In this document: positions 26,600-35,030 of the stretch, one piece after another
Numbering within the stretch: position 1 is the stretch's first letter
Layout: the number at the start of each line of letters is the position of its first letter
Assembly: GCF_030814655.1 (NCBI RefSeq)
Contig: NZ_JAUSVK010000001.1
Span: 6,765,001-6,829,000 of the forward strand
Reading direction: 5' to 3'
DNA from: Labrys monachus
Lineage (GTDB): Bacteria > Pseudomonadota > Alphaproteobacteria > Rhizobiales > Labraceae
Length of the DNA stretch: 64,000 bases
Notes under the pieces: model-generated
Told to the model about the DNA's origin: nothing
The model's input: the letters and a program-made list of their open reading frames with translations, nothing else
Database searches by the model: none
Program-made: the position numbers and the translations under genes

Positions 26600-27652
26600 T
26601 CATGGTGTTTTTTCTTGCCAGGGCGAGCGTCTGGCGAGAACGGTATTTGCGTAGATGAGAAGCTTTCTGGCGCATGCGACCATGGCCTGCTTTTTGGTTT
26701 TGCCAGCAGTGATGAGGCGCTTGTAGACGGCTTTGAGTTGCGGGTTCCAAAAATGGGCAGCGGGGACGGCAGCGCCGTAGAGAGCTTTGCGGACTCTGGC
26801 CCTGCCGCCGGCAATGCGTCGTTGGCCGTGGCTGTCGCCGCTGTCGCAATCGAAGGGGGCGAGGCCGGCCAGGGCAGCGATCCGCTCGCGTGAGAGGGTT
26901 CCCAATTCGGGCATGGCGATCACAAGGGTGATTGCCGTGCGCGAGCCGATGCCGGGAATGGAGAACAGCAGTTCGTATTTCTCGGCGAGATCGGGATATT
27001 GCTTGAGGTGATCGCGCAGCCGCCGCTCCTCGACGCCGCTTTGCAGACGACAGCGGCGGATGTCGGCCTCGATCATGCGTCGGACACGCTTGTCCTTGCA
27101 GTGCTCGAGGCGTGTTTTATGGCGCGCCTCGTCCGCCTCGATCTGCTCCAGATGCACCAGCGTGTCCCACAAGGCGGTCAGGCGGGGATCCGGCTTGTGG
27201 GTTCGCCCGCCCAGAATCGCGGTGAAGGCTGCGATCAGAACCGCGTCGATGCGATCATTCTTGGCCCGCTGCAGCCGGGCCTTGGCGAAAGCCCGCATCT
27301 GGATAGGCTGATGCAGGATCACCTCGAAGCCCGCCTGGCGCAGAGCCTGGGCGATGCCCCGCTCATAGCCGCCGCTGGCCTCCATGCCGACGCGTGTCAC
27401 GCCCTGGGCCTTGAAGCGCTCCACCACGGCTTGCCAGCCGGCCGCATCGTTTTCATCCGCCCACACGCCACTCTGATTGTGAATGGCGCTGTCCAGCTTG
27501 GCCTTGCCGACATCGATGCCGGCTGAGCGGCCGGCGTCTTTGACGGGGGCGGCCGCCGCCGGCTCGGAGCGTTCGATGCCTCCTTTTTTGACGGAGCCAG
27601 CTTTTACCGTGCTGGCCTGACTGATTTTGGACTTTGTGCTAAGTTTGCCCAT
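26600..27652 (-). CDS. IS110-family transposase (bridge-RNA-type recombinase)
   Basis: 350 residues from ATG 27652; the frame is open to 27700. The N-terminal DEDD RuvC-like domain starts at GIDVGKAKLDSAI (first Asp), with EASGGYERGIAQALR (Glu), AKNDRIDAVLIA (Asp) and a coiled-coil-like region LEHCKDKRVRRMIEADI. The C-terminal Tnp_20 domain has LLFSIPGIGSRTAITL and LAGLAPFDCDSGDSHG...RVRKALY, containing the conserved Ser recombinase centre. A 35-residue Lys/Ser/Ala-rich extension precedes the domain. IS110 elements lack inverted repeats, so exact ends are not visible. Confidence 0.92.
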   Translation of the reverse strand: MGKLSTKSKISQASTVKAGSVKKGGIERSEPAAAAPVKDAGRSAGIDVGKAKLDSAIHNQSGVWADENDAAGWQAVVERFKAQGVTRVGMEASGGYERGIAQALRQAGFEVILHQPIQMRAFAKARLQRAKNDRIDAVLIAAFTAILGGRTHKPDPRLTALWDTLVHLEQIEADEARHKTRLEHCKDKRVRRMIEADIRRCRLQSGVEERRLRDHLKQYPDLAEKYELLFSIPGIGSRTAITLVIAMPELGTLSRERIAALAGLAPFDCDSGDSHGQRRIAGGRARVRKALYGAAVPAAHFWNPQLKAVYKRLITAGKTKKQAMVACARKLLIYANTVLARRSPWQEKTP

Positions 27653-27778
27653 CTTCGTCTCCCCAACCTTGCTACGCGAACCCGAGGTTCGATCAACCAC
27701 ACGGGGTGAAGGAAGAGGCGATCACGATCCAGCTTCCCCACAGCCCCAGGGCTTCGGGAATCACGATCCGATGATCGC

Positions 27779-27812
27779 CGCCGGGCCTGGGGTGGCCACC
27801 CCAGGCCCGGCG
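27779..27812. other. 34-bp perfect palindrome upstream of the IS110 transposase
   Basis: A self-complementary stretch centred on CCTGGGGTGGCCACCCCAGG, about 125 bp upstream of the transposase start. Together with two copies of ATCACGATCC (27721-27730 and 27760-27769) it makes the upstream non-coding end strongly structured. It could form part of a bridge RNA or be a terminator. Confidence 0.6.
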
Positions 27813-27847
27813 CCTCTACAAGGCGAGACAATTTTGGCAGATTTTGA

Positions 27848-27918
27848 TTATACAAGGGGATCGTGCAGGGCATCTTATGGCCAATGCCCAAAAAAGTCAG
27901 TCTGCCGCCCTTGTATAA
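27848..27918. repeat. 11-bp inverted repeat flanking a small ORF start
   Basis: TTATACAAGGG (27848-27858) and its inverted copy CCCTTGTATAA (27908-27918) lie 49 nt apart. The arms flank the start region of the small ORF at 27884 and could form a hairpin hiding its start, or be operator half-sites. Confidence 0.55.
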
Positions 27919-28123
27919 CCCATCTGCGCTGCACGTGCCGCCATGGCTAGACGATTCCCAGAAAGCTCTTCATCTTGCACGTGCAGAGGCGGCGCAGGGC
28001 GGGGCGCCTACACCGACAGCAGCTCAACAGGGCCTTGAAGATGCACGCCGGGCCAAACGCGAAAAGCAGAAAGCCCAAAGAGAAGCCAGCAAGAGTGGTA
28101 ACTCCGCGACGAAATCTATTTAA
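27884..28123 (+). CDS. Small charged hypothetical protein
   Basis: 79 residues from ATG 27884 (an in-frame ATG at 27863 is possible). It starts MPKKVSLPPLYNPSALHVPP and continues with a predicted helical Lys/Arg/Ala/Gln-rich half (ARRAKREKQKAQREASKSG). It matches no family I recognise. It is within the tRNA-Arg island between IS110 and the right repeat. The ordered N-terminal part and a coding-like composition favour a real gene, but evidence is weak. Confidence 0.35.
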   Translation: MPKKVSLPPLYNPSALHVPPWLDDSQKALHLARAEAAQGGAPTPTAAQQGLEDARRAKREKQKAQREASKSGNSATKSI

Positions 28124-28527
28124 TGGCGATGCCCGCGAATACCGCCGTCGGTGTGCTTTTGTCCCACCGCTGCTCGCCATTGTTCGTAGCAAATCGCCGC
28201 AACTGTTTGGGTGATTGGTGGGGTATGATCAAACGAAGTTATAGATAATTTAGAAAATTCTATTATTTAGGACATATAGTTGGCGTCCTTCCGGGACGCC
28301 AGTTTTCTACCACTCCAGAACAAACTGGGCATTGCAGAGACGACGGCAGCTTTGTGCCCCGTTGCCGTCGTTCAGTTCAAGCCCGCTGGTTCCGAAAGCT
28401 ACGCCGCTCCGTCAGATCGGGAACCAAGCGTCAGATTCAGACCACTAGATAGGGGGGCCTGCATGTGTAGGTCGTCCGTATGGAAGCCCTCCTGGAAATG
28501 CGGCTAACCCCATGAAACTGCGACGCA
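28124..28527. other. Island right end and flank, no gene seen
   Basis: An A/T-rich stretch (28215-28275) runs up to the right direct repeat. The following 220 bp carry no recognisable gene. Confidence 0.4.
28287..28304 (+). repeat. attR-like direct repeat
   Basis: Exact 18-bp copy of the tRNA-Arg 3' end (25408-25425), marking the distal junction of the island. Confidence 0.85.
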
Positions 28528-29148
28528 TCATCGGAGTTCCGCCTCCTGTTGTGGTGGCAATAACCCCAGTAGAATGCGACGCTTCATCGGTTCAAGGGCT
28601 AGGATTTGTACCCGAACGTGCTGACCAACAAAGGGGGCGCTATTTGGCTGGGGCATTTCTGGAAATCGGACCAGCCCCTCCACCCCCGGTTCCAATTCGA
28701 CAAAGAAGCCGTAGTTCGAGATACTGCGCGTGCGGCCAGTAACCATCGACTGCAATGGATATTTGATGTCGATATCTTGCCACGGGTCCGGATGAAGAGC
28801 CTTCAGACTCAGGGAGACTTTGCTTCTGTCGGGACTGATCCGGATTATCTTTGCTTGGAGACGTTGGCCCGGCGAGAGGAATGCGGTGGGATGAGAGACA
28901 CGGGTCCACGAAATCTCAACGATCAAAATCAGTCCTACCGCGCCGTTCGCTCCATCAACATCGGCGAACGCGCCATAATCCTCGACTCTTTTGACTGTGA
29001 CCCCAACTAACTGGCCTTCTTCGAGGGTGTGAAAGCAGGTCACGATCCCCGGGGCGATGGGAACGTCGTTTTTCGGCGGATCTTCTATTCCTGCTGGTTC
29101 CTGCGGCAGCGCCTCAACGGCATCTGTCCTCGGATTTGGCGAAATCAT
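28528..29148 (-). CDS. Small protein with two S1 RNA-binding domains
   Basis: 206 residues from ATG 29148. After a ~45-residue acidic, Pro-rich leader, the first S1 domain begins at EEGQLVGVTVKRVEDYGAFADVDG, with VSHPTAFLSPGQRLQAKIIRISPDRSKVSLSLKAL. The second begins at YPLQSMVTGRTRSISNYGFFVELEPGVEGLVRFPEMP. Both show the G-x-V...YG-F/AFV and RISLS signatures of OB-fold RNA binders, as in ribosomal protein S1. At two domains it is far shorter than S1 (six) and is not rpsA. It could bind mRNA or be a translation or stress factor. It is monocistronic, lying after the autotransporter on the same strand. Confidence 0.75.
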   Translation of the reverse strand: MISPNPRTDAVEALPQEPAGIEDPPKNDVPIAPGIVTCFHTLEEGQLVGVTVKRVEDYGAFADVDGANGAVGLILIVEISWTRVSHPTAFLSPGQRLQAKIIRISPDRSKVSLSLKALHPDPWQDIDIKYPLQSMVTGRTRSISNYGFFVELEPGVEGLVRFPEMPQPNSAPFVGQHVRVQILALEPMKRRILLGLLPPQQEAELR

Positions 29149-29312
29149 GCTTTCTACGCTAGCACAAGCGGAAACCTGCCACCAGTCCACGCCCAAAAAA
29201 TGGATTCGGAATGGCAGGCAGCACGAACCAACTTCCGAAAATCTCCATGGTCCCGTCTGCCGAGGTCCCGCCGGCATCGGGGTTTCCGAGGAGAATGGGG
29301 GCTTCTTCCCGT

Positions 29313-32300
29313 TCAGAAGTCGACCGTCAGCGTACCCTTCGCGCTCTGGTCGATGGCGTTTCGCCCGAACTGGCCGCCATAGCTGACGCCGAAGGTGGTG
29401 CTCGGCGTGAGGTGGACATCGAGGCCGGCATCGACGATGGCGGCGTCGCGGGTGACCGGCAGGCCGGCGACCTCGAATTGGCTGCTGCCGCCGGAGAAGG
29501 CGAACAGCGAGGTCGGCGTGGTCTCGCCATAGGCATGGCGCCAGCCGAGCGTCGCCCTGGCGGTGACCGGCAGGCCGGCGGTCTCGAAGGTGCCGGCGAG
29601 GTGGAAGCCGAGGGTGGAGAAGGTCACCCCCTCGTTGCGGCCGGACGCGGTGAGCGCGGCGGCGCTGCCTTCCTCGGTGAAGCCGTCGACATGCTGGTTG
29701 ACGTAAGCGAGGTTGGCGAAGGGTTCGAGCCCGATGCCGCCGCTGGTCAGCCGGTAGCCGAGTTCGCCGAAGGCCTGCGCCGTACTGGCATGGTAGCTCG
29801 CCTGCGGATAGCCGGCGAAGCCGCCGAAGGCCACCGTGCGGCTGGTGTCGATGTCGTGCCAGGTATAGGCGCCGCCGAGCCGGAGGGCGAGCGCGCCCCA
29901 TTGCCTGCCGCCATAGAGGCCGAGCGTATAATCGTCGCTGGTGGCCGAGGAGCCTCTGGCGTCGACGTCGACATTCGACTGGCTGTAGCCCGCCAGCAGG
30001 CCGGCGCGCCAGTCGTCGAAGATCGGCGCATCGAGGCCGGCGACGAAGCCGCCGATCGAGCGCGAGGATGAGGCGGCATTGCCGTCGGTGCCGGCATGAC
30101 CCCAGGCGCCGAAGGCATGGCCCCAGGCGGTGAAGCGGCCGGGATCGGCCTCGCAGCCGGCGCCGGCGGTGATACCGCCGGCATCCGGCCGGGCGGGGCT
30201 GGCGCCGAAGCCGGTGGCACAGAAGGCGTCGCGCAGCCGGTCGAGGGCGGCCTCGCGCACGAAGCGGCTGTCCTCGATCATCTGCCCGGCGAGCGAGGCG
30301 TGCACCTCGCCCGAAAGCTGGTTGAAGGCGTGCCGCGCCCCGGCGGCATCGAGCACGGCGACGGCGTTCCACACCGCGTTGGTCCCCGGCGGCAGGCTGT
30401 CGACCGCCGCGCCCGTCGTCGCCTCGTTGCGCGTCTCAGCCACCGAAGCGAAGGAGACGTCGTTGCGGGCGAGCGTCATCGTCACGCTGTCGGCGGTATA
30501 GCCGAGGACCGGATCGATGAAGGCGTAGTTGGAACTGATGGTGGCGAAGGTGCCGGTGACGCCGCTGTCGGCCTCCAGGATGGTGTAGGTCTGCAGCGCC
30601 TGGTAGGTGCCGCCGAGGCCGAGATGCAGCACCGAGCCGCCATTGAGGGTCGCGGTGCCGGTGGCATGGATGAGGTCGCTGTCGCCGCTGGCCGGGTCTG
30701 CCTCGACGTCGTAGATCGAGCCGGCGTCGAACACGACATTGCCGTTGACGGTGAGGGTGCCGATCGAATTGCCGGGGGCGACGGTGCCGCCGCTCTCGAC
30801 CACGAGGCCGCCGATCGAGCCCTTGCCGCCGAGCGCCGCGCCGTCCTGCACCGTGACGATACTGGCCAGGCTGGCGCCGGAGGAGGCATCGTCGCCGACC
30901 ACCAGCTTGCCGGCCGAGACCGTGGTTGCGGCGGTGTAGGCGCTGCTGTCGCCGTTGAGCACCAGCGTGCCGGTGCCGGTCTTGGCCAAGGCGCCGGTGC
31001 CGCCGAGACTGCCGCCGTCGACGAGGCTGGCGCCGGCATCGACCTGCAGCGTCGCGGCCTGGTCGAAGGTGAAGCTGCGGGTGGTCGCGAAGGAGGAGGT
31101 CGCCTCCAGCGTGCCGCCGGAGAAGGTCACCCCGCTGGCGGCGTCGCCGAGATTGGCGTCGGCGGAGACGGCGAGCGTGCCTTCCTCGATCGTGGTGCCG
31201 CCCGCATAGGAATTGCTGCCCGACAGGGTGAGCATGCCCGTGCCCGTCTTGGTGAGCGTGCCGGTGCCGGTGACGGTATTGGCGAGGGTATCGTCGCTCG
31301 CCTGGTCGAGCACCAGGGCGGCATCGTCCTCGATCGAGCCCGAGCCGAGGCTCGCCGCCGCGGCCTGCAGGGTGCCGGCCGAGATCAGCGTGCCGCCCTG
31401 ATAAATGTTGGCGCCGGTGAGCACCAGCGTGCCGGCGCCCGCCTTGGTCAGGCCGCCCGCCCCGGCGACGGTGCCGGTCAGCGTCAGCGTGGTGGCGGCC
31501 GCGGCGTCGAAGGCGCCGTTGGTGGTCAGCGTCACGCTGCGGGCGCTGGTGACGTCCGCCGTCGTCTGCAGCGTCGGCGCGCTGTCCTGCGGCCCGCCGG
31601 TCGCATCGAAGGTGAGGCCGCCCGAGATATCGCCGAGATTGGCGTCGGCCGAAACCGACAGCGTGCCCGCCGCGATGGTGGTGCCGCCGGCATAGATATT
31701 GGTGCCGGCGAGGACGAGGGTGCCGTAATCGGTCTTCTTCAGCCCGCCCGTGCCCTCGAGCACCGAGGCGATGGTGGCGGTCATCGTCCTGCCGTCCGCG
31801 GTGCCGTCGCCGACGCGGATGATCGCCGCGCCGCTGGCCGGCGCCAGGGTGATCGCATCGCCCGTCACGGTGTAGCCGCTGGTCGCGAACTGCATGCCGG
31901 TGACGCTCACCGGGGCAAGGCCGCCGTCGTCGTCGACGGTGACGGTGCCCGCCGCGGCCTCGAACACCGCAAAGCCCGGCTGCGGCTTCATCGGGCCGGG
32001 CGCATTGCCGTCCTGGTCCGTCCAGTTGGCGCCCGTCGTGGTCCAGGTGCCGGTGCCGCCATGGATGGTGCCGTCCGGTGCCGTCGTGCCGCCGTTCCAG
32101 AAGTTTACGGTGACGCCGCTGCTGTCGACCAGATTGACCTGGTGATCGACCGCCGTCTGCACATAGAGGTCCGAGGCCGAGGTCCCGTCCGGCGTGGTGC
32201 CGATAGCGAGGCCGTTGTCGGTGAGCGTGCCGGCGTAATCCATGATGCGGTAGACGCCGGCGCCGAAGCCGCCGGCGTCGCTGACATTGAGGGTGCCGTC

Positions 32301-35030
32301 GAGGGTGAGGTCGCCCTTGACGTCGAACAGGGCCGTCGACGACGGCGTGCCCAGCGTGACGTCGACATTCGAGCCGCTCGCCAGCGTCAGCCCGTTCATC
32401 GTCAGCGTCGAGCCGGATGCACCGACGAGGTGGCCGCCGCTCTCGATGCCGACGCCGGCCTTGATGGTGCCGCCGCCCTGCAGGCTGGCGCCGGACTTGA
32501 CCGTGGTCGCGCTGTCGCTCGAACCGTCGATCTCAAGGGCGCCGCCGGAGACCGTGGTCGCCCCGGTGAAGGTGCTGGCGCCCGACAGGGTCAGCGTGCC
32601 CGTGCCGGTCTTGGTCAGGGCGGTCGCGCTCGTGCCGTCCTCGATCACGCCCGAGAAGGTGGTGGAGCTATCATCGCCGCCGGCGGTGAGGGCCGCGGCC
32701 GCGCCGCCGCTGTTGGTCACCGTGCCGGCGCCGGCCAGCGAGCCGATCGCCTGGCTGTAGCCGCCGAGATCGAGCGTCGCGCCGCTGGCGACCGTCGTCG
32801 CGCTTGCCGCGCTGAAGGCGTTGGCCGCCCCGCCCTTCAGCGTGCCCGCCGAAACCGTCGTCGCCCCCGCATAGGTGTCGGCGCCCGACAGCACCAGCGT
32901 GCCGGCGCCGCTCTTGGTGAGGCCGCCGATACCGGTCAGGGTCTGGCTGACGGTGAACGCGTTGCCGGCGGCGTCGATGTCGAAGCCGCCGCCCTTGTCG
33001 CCCCAAATGATGCTGCGGGTCGTCGAGGTGAAGCCCGTGCCGGTCACCTCCAGCGTGCCGCCGTTGAAGGTCAGCCCGCCCGAGACATTGCCGAGATTGT
33101 TCTCGGCGGCGACCGACAGCGTACCGTCCGACAAGGCCGTGCCGCCCGAATAGGTGTTGGTGCCGGCCAAGACGAGCGTACCCGCGCCTGTCTTGACCAG
33201 GCCGCCGCCTCCGGAGACGACACCGTCCAGCGTCAACGTCGTGCCGGTATCGGTCTCGAAGGTGCCGCTGGTGGCCAGCACGATGTTCCGTGTGCTTTCG
33301 ATGTCCGCCGACGTCTCCAGCGTCGGTGCCACGCCGCCCGAGACCGCCGTGGTATTGTCGAAGGTAAGGGCGCCGGAGGCGTCGCCGAGCGCACCGTCGG
33401 CCGAGATGACGAACGAGCCCTGGACGATGGTCCAGGCCATCACGGCCGTGCTCGTGTTCGTCAGCGTCCAGGCGCTGTCACCGGTCTTCCTGAACACATC
33501 GAAGCCCGCATATTGCACGCCGGGCTGAAAGATGGCGGCGACCAGGCTGGTATCGAAGGTGGCATCGGTCGCCCCGCCGAGAATGAGCGTGTCGACGGTG
33601 CCTGCGGCATTGACGTGGCCTTCGATGTCATAACCGGCTTGCAGTTCGAGCGAGTTGTTGCCGTTGGGCTGGAATTTGATGGCATTGGCCTGCGTCGTGC
33701 CGTCACCGGACATGCCGCCGGCGATCTTGCCGCTGGTCACGATGGTGAGATTGGTGCCTCTGATCGCGATGCCGCCGGAGCCGAGCAGACCGACGGCGCC
33801 GCCATTGCCGCCCTGGATCGTGCTGCCCTGTCCGTTCTGAATGACAAGATTGTTGCCGCTGATCGCGATGCCGCCATTGCCGGCTTCGCCATTGGCTATC
33901 GTCGTTCCGGTGACGGTCCCGGCGGTGCCGTCGGCTCCGGTAACGCCGGAAACCCCATCGCCGCCCGCGTCGCCGGTGCCGCCGCCAGCCCCGCCGACGC
34001 CGCCCGTGCCGCCAAGGCCGCCTGTGCCCCCGCTGCCGCCGGTGCCGAGCCCGCCACCGGCACCGCCATCCCCGCCGGTGCCGCCGCTGATCGTGCCGCC
34101 ATTTATATTGATGATCGTGCCGTCGTTGATGGCAATGCCGGCGCCGCCATCCCCGCCATTCCCGCCGGTTCCCCCTTGCGTGCCGGAAGCGCCGCCCTGG
34201 CCGCCGACGCCGCCCGCGCCGCCATCGCCGCCGTCTCCCCCCGAGCCGATGGCGGGAGCCGTACCGCCGTCAGCCCCGCCCCCGCCTGCGCCGCCGACGC
34301 CGCCATCGCCGCCGGCGCCGCCTGATCCTGCGTCACCGCCGGCGCCGCCGATACCGCCGGTTCCGCCGGAAACGCTGAAGCCGCTATTGGTGATGGTGAC
34401 GCCGCTCACGCTGGATTGCAGCCCGGCGCCGCCGATGCCGCCGACCGAGCCGTTGCCGCCCGTTCCGCCCTGGCCGCCGCTGCCGCCGGCGCCGCCGACC
34501 CCTCCGGCGCCGCCATCGCCGCCGCCGCTGAGAGTCCCGGCCGCACCGCCGAGGCCGCCGGCCCCGCCGCTGCCGCCTGTGCCGCCCGCGCCGCCTGTGC
34601 CGCCGTCGCCGCCCGCATTGCCATTGCTCGCATCACCGCCGGTCACGTTGCCGCTGGTGCTATAGGGCCCCGTCGGCAGGGTTGCGCCCGAGGTGCCTTT
34701 GGCGCCCGCCGCGCCGCCATTGGCGCCATTGCCGCCTGTGCCGCCATTCCCGCCGGCATTGCCCGATGAGCCGTCACCGCCGGTATGGTCCGGCGCCGTG
34801 CTGTTGGCGGTGCCCGTGGCCCCCGGGGTTCCGTCCGTGCCGGGGGTGCCGTTCGCGCCGTCGGCGGCGAAGGCCGGGCTGGCCATGGCCAGCGCCAGGG
34901 CGCCGGCCATGGCGATGACGGGCGGGCTGGCCTTGCGCCGGCGGGCGCCCGAGCGTGAGTCAACCCGCCACGCGCTCGACAAGGCACAGGGTGCGGCTGA
35001 AATCAGGAGGGCAATACGCGGCTTCTTCAT
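29313..35030 (-). CDS. Giant Gly-rich autotransporter (type V secretion)
   Basis: 1905 residues. An extended ~55-residue signal region (MKKPRIALLISAAP... cleaved near ASPAFA-AD) suggests the long signal peptides of autotransporters. Residues ~56-400 are a Gly/Ala/Thr-rich repeat of GGxGGxGG and GATGTxG type. From ~400 to 1600 many passenger beta-strand repeats occur, such as LTKTGTGTLTLSG, VLAGTNTYSGGTALSDGTL and SAGTLQ (autotransporter-associated repeat pattern). The C-terminal ~270 residues (GHAFGAWGHAGTDGNA... FGVSYGGQFGRNAIDQS) are the autotransporter beta-barrel, ending in Phe for outer-membrane insertion. The passenger is probably a beta-helix adhesin. No protease triad was seen. Confidence 0.9.
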   Translation of the reverse strand: MKKPRIALLISAAPCALSSAWRVDSRSGARRRKASPPVIAMAGALALAMASPAFAADGANGTPGTDGTPGATGTANSTAPDHTGGDGSSGNAGGNGGTGGNGANGGAAGAKGTSGATLPTGPYSTSGNVTGGDASNGNAGGDGGTGGAGGTGGSGGAGGLGGAAGTLSGGGDGGAGGVGGAGGSGGQGGTGGNGSVGGIGGAGLQSSVSGVTITNSGFSVSGGTGGIGGAGGDAGSGGAGGDGGVGGAGGGGADGGTAPAIGSGGDGGDGGAGGVGGQGGASGTQGGTGGNGGDGGAGIAINDGTIININGGTISGGTGGDGGAGGGLGTGGSGGTGGLGGTGGVGGAGGGTGDAGGDGVSGVTGADGTAGTVTGTTIANGEAGNGGIAISGNNLVIQNGQGSTIQGGNGGAVGLLGSGGIAIRGTNLTIVTSGKIAGGMSGDGTTQANAIKFQPNGNNSLELQAGYDIEGHVNAAGTVDTLILGGATDATFDTSLVAAIFQPGVQYAGFDVFRKTGDSAWTLTNTSTAVMAWTIVQGSFVISADGALGDASGALTFDNTTAVSGGVAPTLETSADIESTRNIVLATSGTFETDTGTTLTLDGVVSGGGGLVKTGAGTLVLAGTNTYSGGTALSDGTLSVAAENNLGNVSGGLTFNGGTLEVTGTGFTSTTRSIIWGDKGGGFDIDAAGNAFTVSQTLTGIGGLTKSGAGTLVLSGADTYAGATTVSAGTLKGGAANAFSAASATTVASGATLDLGGYSQAIGSLAGAGTVTNSGGAAAALTAGGDDSSTTFSGVIEDGTSATALTKTGTGTLTLSGASTFTGATTVSGGALEIDGSSDSATTVKSGASLQGGGTIKAGVGIESGGHLVGASGSTLTMNGLTLASGSNVDVTLGTPSSTALFDVKGDLTLDGTLNVSDAGGFGAGVYRIMDYAGTLTDNGLAIGTTPDGTSASDLYVQTAVDHQVNLVDSSGVTVNFWNGGTTAPDGTIHGGTGTWTTTGANWTDQDGNAPGPMKPQPGFAVFEAAAGTVTVDDDGGLAPVSVTGMQFATSGYTVTGDAITLAPASGAAIIRVGDGTADGRTMTATIASVLEGTGGLKKTDYGTLVLAGTNIYAGGTTIAAGTLSVSADANLGDISGGLTFDATGGPQDSAPTLQTTADVTSARSVTLTTNGAFDAAAATTLTLTGTVAGAGGLTKAGAGTLVLTGANIYQGGTLISAGTLQAAAASLGSGSIEDDAALVLDQASDDTLANTVTGTGTLTKTGTGMLTLSGSNSYAGGTTIEEGTLAVSADANLGDAASGVTFSGGTLEATSSFATTRSFTFDQAATLQVDAGASLVDGGSLGGTGALAKTGTGTLVLNGDSSAYTAATTVSAGKLVVGDDASSGASLASIVTVQDGAALGGKGSIGGLVVESGGTVAPGNSIGTLTVNGNVVFDAGSIYDVEADPASGDSDLIHATGTATLNGGSVLHLGLGGTYQALQTYTILEADSGVTGTFATISSNYAFIDPVLGYTADSVTMTLARNDVSFASVAETRNEATTGAAVDSLPPGTNAVWNAVAVLDAAGARHAFNQLSGEVHASLAGQMIEDSRFVREAALDRLRDAFCATGFGASPARPDAGGITAGAGCEADPGRFTAWGHAFGAWGHAGTDGNAASSSRSIGGFVAGLDAPIFDDWRAGLLAGYSQSNVDVDARGSSATSDDYTLGLYGGRQWGALALRLGGAYTWHDIDTSRTVAFGGFAGYPQASYHASTAQAFGELGYRLTSGGIGLEPFANLAYVNQHVDGFTEEGSAAALTASGRNEGVTFSTLGFHLAGTFETAGLPVTARATLGWRHAYGETTPTSLFAFSGGSSQFEVAGLPVTRDAAIVDAGLDVHLTPSTTFGVSYGGQFGRNAIDQSAKGTLTVDF
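33850..34865 (-). repeat. Gly-Gly-x coding repeat tract of the autotransporter
   Basis: About 1 kb of GGN-rich tandem codons encoding GGxGGxGG arrays, interrupted by short valine/isoleucine blocks (VTITNSGFSVSGG; AIGSGGDG; IAINDGTIININGG). DNA repetitiveness makes it prone to length changes by slippage. Confidence 0.8.

Noticed and set aside
30096-34325. 1409-codon plus-strand frame antisense to the autotransporter
   Set aside because: Low-complexity Arg/Gly/Ala translation caused by the repetitive GGN tract on the other strand; no domain.
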